A stretch of DNA of 64,000 nucleotides from Candidatus Sulfotelmatobacter kueseliae. GTDB lineage: Bacteria > Acidobacteriota > Terriglobia > Terriglobales > Acidobacteriaceae. Shown piece after piece: positions 60,391-64,000 of the stretch. The notes under the pieces were generated by a model. That model saw nothing but the letters and a program-made list of their open reading frames with translations. It had not been told where the DNA came from and did no database searches. Positions within the stretch are counted from its first letter, which is position 1. Every line of letters begins with the position of its first letter. A program made the position numbers and the translations under genes. The stretch spans positions 58,905 to 122,904 of the forward strand of contig OMOD01000188.1 of assembly GCA_900290255.1 (NCBI GenBank). The letters are read 5' to 3'.

Positions 60391-60433
60391 CGGGCTTCGC
60401 CCGGCGGACAGCCGAGGGCGGCTGTCCCCACAT
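60391..60433. repeat. Family-A palindrome
   Basis: CCGGGCTTCGCCCGGCGGAC, then AGCCGAGGGCGGCTGTCCCC, the reverse orientation; it follows brnA after 30 bases. Confidence 0.85.
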
Positions 60434-60439
60434 GAGCAA

Positions 60440-60525
60440 CAAGTCGGACGTCAGACCTCGGACCCCGGACCCAGACCTGTGTCTTCGCTGAGGTCCGAGG
60501 TCCGGGGTCCGAGGTCTGCTTTCTT
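60440..60525. repeat. Inverted GGACGTCAGACCTCGGACC repeat island
   Basis: CAGACCTCGGACCCCGGACC on the left and CGAGGTCCGGGGTCCGAGGT on the right can form a stem of more than 20 base pairs. It lies between brnA and alr. Confidence 0.75.
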
Positions 60526-61701
60526 CTAGCTCACGTACCTTCTTGGAACACGCTTCGAAATATTGCAAAGAATTTCGTAAGGACTGCTGTTGGCCAACCG
60601 GGCGTGGTCGAGCGCGTCCACGCTCAAGCCCTCCGAGGCGCCGAGCAGAATGACCTCATCTCCCACCGAGACTCCGGGAATCCCGGTTACATCCGCCAGG
60701 GTCAAATCCATGGAAATGCTGCCCACAACCGGCGCATAGTGCTCGCGCACAATCACGCGGCCGCGATTGGAAAGCTGCCGGTTGTAACCATCGGCGTAGC
60801 CGACGGGCAGAACAGCAACGTGCGCAGGAGCTTTAGTCACATAGGTCCCGCCGTAGCCCAAAGGTTGATTCGACCCAAAATTGCGCAAGGACAGAATGCG
60901 CGTCTTCCAGGTAAGAATAGGTTTGACGGGCAGACGCAGCGTTCCTCCGCTGACTTCGCGTCCGGCGCGCTGAAATGGCAGGTAGTACCCGTAGAGCGCC
61001 ACGCCGGGACGGACCATATTGGCCCAGGTATCGCGCCGCGAGATGACGGCGTTGGTGTTGGCCACGTGAACGAAAGCCGGCTCCAGGCCGGCTTCGCGCA
61101 CCATGCGGCGCGCGGCCTCGAAGTTGCGTTGCTGCTCGGCCACCGAAGGGGCGTCCATGATTTCTGAAGACGCGAGATGGGTCGAGAAACCCTCCAGCAC
61201 AAGATGCTGCGCCGCTTTCAGCGCGGCCAGCGCCTCGGGAAGCCGCTCGACCGCGACGCCCAGGCGCCCCATACCGGTGTCAACTTTCAGGTGCACCGGA
61301 TGGCGCGCCACGCCCAGTGCGGCGGCTGCGGCCTCCAGCGACTCGATGTGCCAGGGTTCCCAGACGGTCGGCGTGAGGCCCAAGCGAACGATCTCAGTTT
61401 CTTCGCCGCGCCAGAAGCCGGTCATCAGAAGAATGTTCGACCGGATTTCGGCATCGCGCAGAGGAATGGCCTCGTCGAGCGAAGTCACGCCCAGCCAGCG
61501 CGTGCCTTCAGCTTCGAGCGCGCGCGAGCACTCGACCGCGCCGTGCCCGTAGGCGTCGGCTTTTACGACGGCACATACGGTTACGTTCGCACCCACATGC
61601 TTCTGCACGGTGCGGAAGTTCTGCCGCAAGGCGGTGAGGGAAACCTCGGCCCAGGTGGGACGTGTCGCCGCGCGGCTCAGGATTTCTGCTGTCGTTGCCA
61701 C
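60526..61701 (-). CDS. alr: Alanine racemase
   Basis: At 391 residues from GTG 61701. The PLP lysine is K47 in AVVKADAYGHGAV. The second catalytic residue is a Tyr in the LGYGGTYVT segment, and SSEIMDAPSVAEQQ and NVVRPGVALYGYYL-like parts (here NMVRPGVALYGYY) mark the barrel. It makes D-alanine for peptidoglycan. The enzyme is full length and intact. The neighbouring genes are TonB-like and BrnTA, so it is probably expressed alone. Confidence 0.95.
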   Translation of the reverse strand: MATTAEILSRAATRPTWAEVSLTALRQNFRTVQKHVGANVTVCAVVKADAYGHGAVECSRALEAEGTRWLGVTSLDEAIPLRDAEIRSNILLMTGFWRGEETEIVRLGLTPTVWEPWHIESLEAAAAALGVARHPVHLKVDTGMGRLGVAVERLPEALAALKAAQHLVLEGFSTHLASSEIMDAPSVAEQQRNFEAARRMVREAGLEPAFVHVANTNAVISRRDTWANMVRPGVALYGYYLPFQRAGREVSGGTLRLPVKPILTWKTRILSLRNFGSNQPLGYGGTYVTKAPAHVAVLPVGYADGYNRQLSNRGRVIVREHYAPVVGSISMDLTLADVTGIPGVSVGDEVILLGASEGLSVDALDHARLANSSPYEILCNISKRVPRRYVS

Positions 61702-61780
61702 TTCCGCGATTATAGCGGGAGCAGCCCGCGCGCCGAGGTTACGCTGGGGCTACTCCCGGTTGGCGCAACAAATTACTCTT

Positions 61781-61892
61781 GTCATCCTGAGCGCAGCGAA
61801 GGATCTATGCAGCTCGCCGGCGCCAGCAGAGTGCATAGGTCCTTCGTTGGGAGTCCTCCGCTTCGCGGAAGACTCCGCTGCCTCAGGATGAC
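61781..61892. repeat. Family-D hairpin
   Basis: GTCATCCTGAGCGCAGCGAA at the left and CTGCCTCAGGATGACAA at the right. Inner copies of GGATCTATGCA and TGCATAGGTCCTTCG also pair, with an additional GAGTCCTCCGCTTCGCGGAA module inserted in one arm. Confidence 0.75.
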
Positions 61893-61921
61893 AATTCGCA
61901 AAATCACGACAGCAGAGCACC

Positions 61922-62653
61922 CTAGCTTCCCGACAACGTGAAATTCACCGTGATTTGCGTCTCCACCTCGACCGGTTCGCCGTTCAGAATGTAGGGACGA
62001 TAGCGCCACTGGCGAACCGCTTCGATCGCGGCGGCCACCAGCATCGGGTGCCCGGAAATCACGTGCAAGTCTTCGATGGTGCCGGCTTTGCTGATGATCG
62101 CCGCCAGAAGGACCGGCCCTTGAACTCGCGCGGCTTTCGCCAGCGGCGGATACACAGGCTGCACACGGCGAACCAGGCTGCCCTCGAGCATGCGCGAAGT
62201 GCGGAAGGTGTGCACTGTTGGTGCAGGCCGTGCCGGCATCACCGGGTAGTTCCCACGGAAAACCGATATGGGAAAGCCCTCCGGCGTCCCCGGAATCCCG
62301 ATGCCTGGCAGGAAGTCGCCGCCTCCGCCCGGCGGCTGCGGCTCTGCACCGCCGTCGCTCTTTGAGATCGTCCCGGGGATTCGCCCGGGCGCCACATATC
62401 GGGGGTATTCGGAGTTACTTGGCGCGACAGAAGTGCCCCCGCCGCGCGCTTTAGGAGCGGGTCCCGGCTCGGCGCGTCCCACGCTGATGGGCGTCGAAAC
62501 GGTCCGTGCTGACGGCAACCCCACCGTCTTCCACAACGGCAGCAATAGCAGCAGGCCGATCAGCGCTGCCTGCAGTCCGAATGAGGTTAAGGTTGTCCAG
62601 CCGCGGCGGGAACGCTGGGCCCAGGAAACTTCCAGCAAGCTGTCGGCAAACAT
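61922..62653 (-). CDS. TonB-family energy transducer
   Basis: At 243 residues: a cytoplasmic leader, a membrane helix at about 22-42, a Pro/Gly-rich periplasmic linker (45-140) and a TonB C-terminal domain. The domain has RVQPVYPPLAKAARVQGPVLLAAIISKAGTIEDLHVISGHP and ends ILNGEPVEVETQITVNFTLSGS. Acidobacterial members usually transmit energy or serve as partner of outer-membrane receptors. It has no ExbB/ExbD neighbours here. The start is ATG 62653; a terminator for the skp-like gene lies just upstream. Confidence 0.88.
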   Translation of the reverse strand: MFADSLLEVSWAQRSRRGWTTLTSFGLQAALIGLLLLLPLWKTVGLPSARTVSTPISVGRAEPGPAPKARGGGTSVAPSNSEYPRYVAPGRIPGTISKSDGGAEPQPPGGGGDFLPGIGIPGTPEGFPISVFRGNYPVMPARPAPTVHTFRTSRMLEGSLVRRVQPVYPPLAKAARVQGPVLLAAIISKAGTIEDLHVISGHPMLVAAAIEAVRQWRYRPYILNGEPVEVETQITVNFTLSGS

Positions 62654-62723
62654 GGCGCCCTCCTTTTGTGAGATCCGTCTGCTGTTAGGGACACCATGAG
62701 GGCGCAGCCCGGCGGTCTTAGCG

Positions 62724-62753
62724 CAAAGAAAAAAGGCCGCGTAGGTACGCGGC
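62724..62753 (-). terminator. Rho-independent terminator after the skp-like gene
   Basis: On the minus strand, GGCCGCGTACCTACGCGGCC is followed by TTTTTTCTTT. Stem of 9-10 base pairs, complete. Confidence 0.9.
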
Positions 62754-62792
62754 CTGTGGGAACTTTTTCGACACTCGAGGTGTCGCCTTTCG

Positions 62793-63512
62793 CTACTGCG
62801 GAGGCTGAGTTGTCTGGGGCGCGGTGGGCTTGGGCGCAGCCGGCTTGGGAGCCGCAGCCGTACCTGTCGCCGGCTTGGGAGCCGCTGGCTTGGCGGCAGC
62901 GGGAGTCGCCGCGGGCGCCGGGACGCCGGACTGCAGGTTGTAAGCGTCGACCACAGGCTTGGTGATATCCACCGCGTCCTGGTTCCACCAAAGCACCGGG
63001 CTCTGCGGCCAGGGCTTCGAGGTATCGACGATGAGGCCGAAACCGTTATCCTGCGAGAACTTCACGATCATGGGCGCCATCTTCGACAGAATGCGAGTGG
63101 CAATCTCCTGCTGCTGATTGCCCCCGTCTTCCTGAAAATCCTGCAGAGCGCGATCGAAAACCTTCTGCTTGCTCTCGATCTGCTTCTTCAGCGTGGCCAG
63201 AGCATCCTCGTTCAGGCTGCTCGCCTGCGTGTTGAGCTGCTTTTTCATCGCCTCAAGTTCATCGTTCTGGCTCTTCAGTTCGTTCTGCTTGGGCTCGAGC
63301 TTCTTTTGCAGGACATCCATATCGCGGCGGCCTTCATTGCTGCCGAAAATAGCGTCCTGGATGTTGATGGTCCCGACCTTGAGACCGGGACCCGCGCTGG
63401 CCGCGGGCGCGGCGGAGGAAACGGACGCTGGGGTGGCACTGGTTTGAGCCAAGGCGGAAATCGCAAATAGAACCGCACCGGCCAGGACGAATCGCAAGAA
63501 CTTGCTTGTCAT
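62793..63512 (-). CDS. Skp/OmpH-family periplasmic chaperone with Ala/Pro/Lys tail
   Basis: At 239 residues: a signal peptide (about 1-23, ending ALAQ), then an OmpH-type coiled-coil domain (about 45-185) with VGTINIQDAIFGSNEGRRD, LEPKQNELKSQNDELEAMKK and ATRILSKMAPMIVKFSQDNG. Its tail (about 195-239) is Pro/Ala/Lys-rich (KPAAPKP repeats), longer than in most family members. It should hold outer-membrane proteins for BamA, whose gene is directly upstream on the same strand. Its own promoter lies 230 bases before the start, and a terminator follows, so it may be transcribed alone as well. Confidence 0.9.
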   Translation of the reverse strand: MTSKFLRFVLAGAVLFAISALAQTSATPASVSSAAPAASAGPGLKVGTINIQDAIFGSNEGRRDMDVLQKKLEPKQNELKSQNDELEAMKKQLNTQASSLNEDALATLKKQIESKQKVFDRALQDFQEDGGNQQQEIATRILSKMAPMIVKFSQDNGFGLIVDTSKPWPQSPVLWWNQDAVDITKPVVDAYNLQSGVPAPAATPAAAKPAAPKPATGTAAAPKPAAPKPTAPQTTQPPQ

Positions 63513-63745
63513 TGGGTCGCTTGAACTCCTTGGAACATGCTCATCGGAACAGGGTTCCGGGAATGAACTCCGCCATCACTTCAGATTTTCTTCGTCAGTC
63601 AACGCTGGGCCGCACTGAATGAGGTCTCCGCCGTAGGTAAAATGGCCGCCGTCGGAAGGGCGCACTAGATTGCCAGCGTCGCACGTCTCGCCTGCAGGCG
63701 TGCCGTCCACTCCTCTCCAGCTTCTGGATGGCGTGGATCAGCTTT

Positions 63746-63775
63746 ATTATAGAGACCCCGTCCAATCGGCGTCAA
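63746..63775 (-). promoter_or_regulatory. Sigma-70-like promoter of the skp-like gene
   Basis: On the minus strand, TTGACG (63775-63770), an 18-base spacer and TATAAT (63751-63746), very close to consensus. It sits just after the bamA stop and leaves a 5' leader of about 225 bases. Confidence 0.7.
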
Positions 63776-63781
63776 ACTCCG

Positions 63782-64000
63782 TCAGAAGGTGGTCGCCACG
63801 GTGAAGCGGAAGGTTTTTCTCGGTTCCCGCAGCAGGAAACTCGGCGAGTAAGTATTCACCGCCAGGTGATAGGTGTAGTCACCGGCAGCGCCGGCCGGGA
63901 ACATGCCGCGGGTCACCGGAATCGGCGGTGTAGCCGGGTTATCCAGCCGCAGGAAGTTGTAAGCCCAGTAGATCCGGAAAGGCGCGTTGACCACCGGCAG
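63782..64000 (-). CDS. bamA: BamA outer membrane assembly factor, C-terminal 72 residues
   Basis: The gene enters from the right edge and ends at 63782 with the terminal Phe needed for outer-membrane insertion (FRFTVATTF). The visible end has the family-typical APFRIYWAYNFLRLDNPA and a final beta strand. BamA is the Omp85-type barrel that inserts other barrel proteins. It lies directly upstream of the skp-like chaperone gene, the order common in many bacteria. Confidence 0.85.
   Translation of the reverse strand: MPVVNAPFRIYWAYNFLRLDNPATPPIPVTRGMFPAGAAGDYTYHLAVNTYSPSFLLREPRKTFRFTVATTF

Overview
This is a gene-dense, GC-rich bacterial chromosome segment with about 60 protein genes and no rRNA, tRNA or CRISPR array that I could see. 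Gene content (BamA/Skp-like/TonB envelope genes, a BamD-like lipoprotein with a long tail, MltD with three LysM repeats, a DUF6526-type membrane protein, many secreted proteins of unknown function) and the very repeat-rich intergenic DNA point to Acidobacteriota, probably class Terriglobia. That placement is inference from gene style; no rRNA marker is present.

Layout. 1-6.2 kb, all minus: M50 protease (cut by the left edge), a response regulator with a huge Pro/Ala/Glu tail, a BamD-like lipoprotein, ribulose-phosphate epimerase and a DUF2059 protein. 6.2-10.2 kb, plus: an EamA transporter, a winged-helix/nucleotidyltransferase gene pair behind a twin-palindrome operator, an orphan oligopeptide-type ABC ATPase, and a CPBP protein without its catalytic glutamates. 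10.4-18.7 kb: an intact CPBP protease, YIP1 and DinB proteins, small membrane proteins, a radical SAM enzyme, an amino-acid racemase and adenosine deaminase. 18.9-31.7 kb: carboxylesterase, APC permease, PcrA/UvrD helicase, two tandem quinone oxidoreductases, DUF6526, a Gfo/Idh/MocA oxidoreductase and a membrane protein. 31.8-42.6 kb: secreted unknown, PNPOx-like protein, MltD, a tandem array of hairpin elements, cytochrome c, an acid/base two-part histone-like protein, VOC protein, diguanylate cyclase and GalT. 42.7-51.4 kb: a beta-lactamase relic, a gene with two compensating frameshifts, RlpA, MutY, a thiol-redox protein, an ABC-F ATPase and a truncated globin. 51.6-64 kb: M16 protease, glycosyltransferase, a chimeric small gene, GIY-YIG, GlyA, an alpha/beta hydrolase, BrnT/BrnA, alanine racemase, TonB, a Skp/OmpH protein and the 3' end of bamA.

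Several genes share a cell-envelope theme: outer-membrane assembly (BamA, Skp-like, BamD-like), peptidoglycan (alanine racemase, MltD, RlpA) and membrane proteolysis (M50, CPBP, M16). The rest is housekeeping metabolism, DNA repair (PcrA, MutY) and two toxin-antitoxin-like pairs.

The most striking feature is the repeat landscape. At least three families of short palindromic, hairpin-forming elements lie between genes and also inside conserved genes as in-frame insertions: the ABC ATPase, PcrA (three), MutY, ABC-F and the 5' end of rlpA. For the main family, each orientation is read in the same hydrophilic frame at every genic site, although all six of its frames are open. This resembles the Rickettsia palindromic elements and is the best candidate here for an undescribed system.
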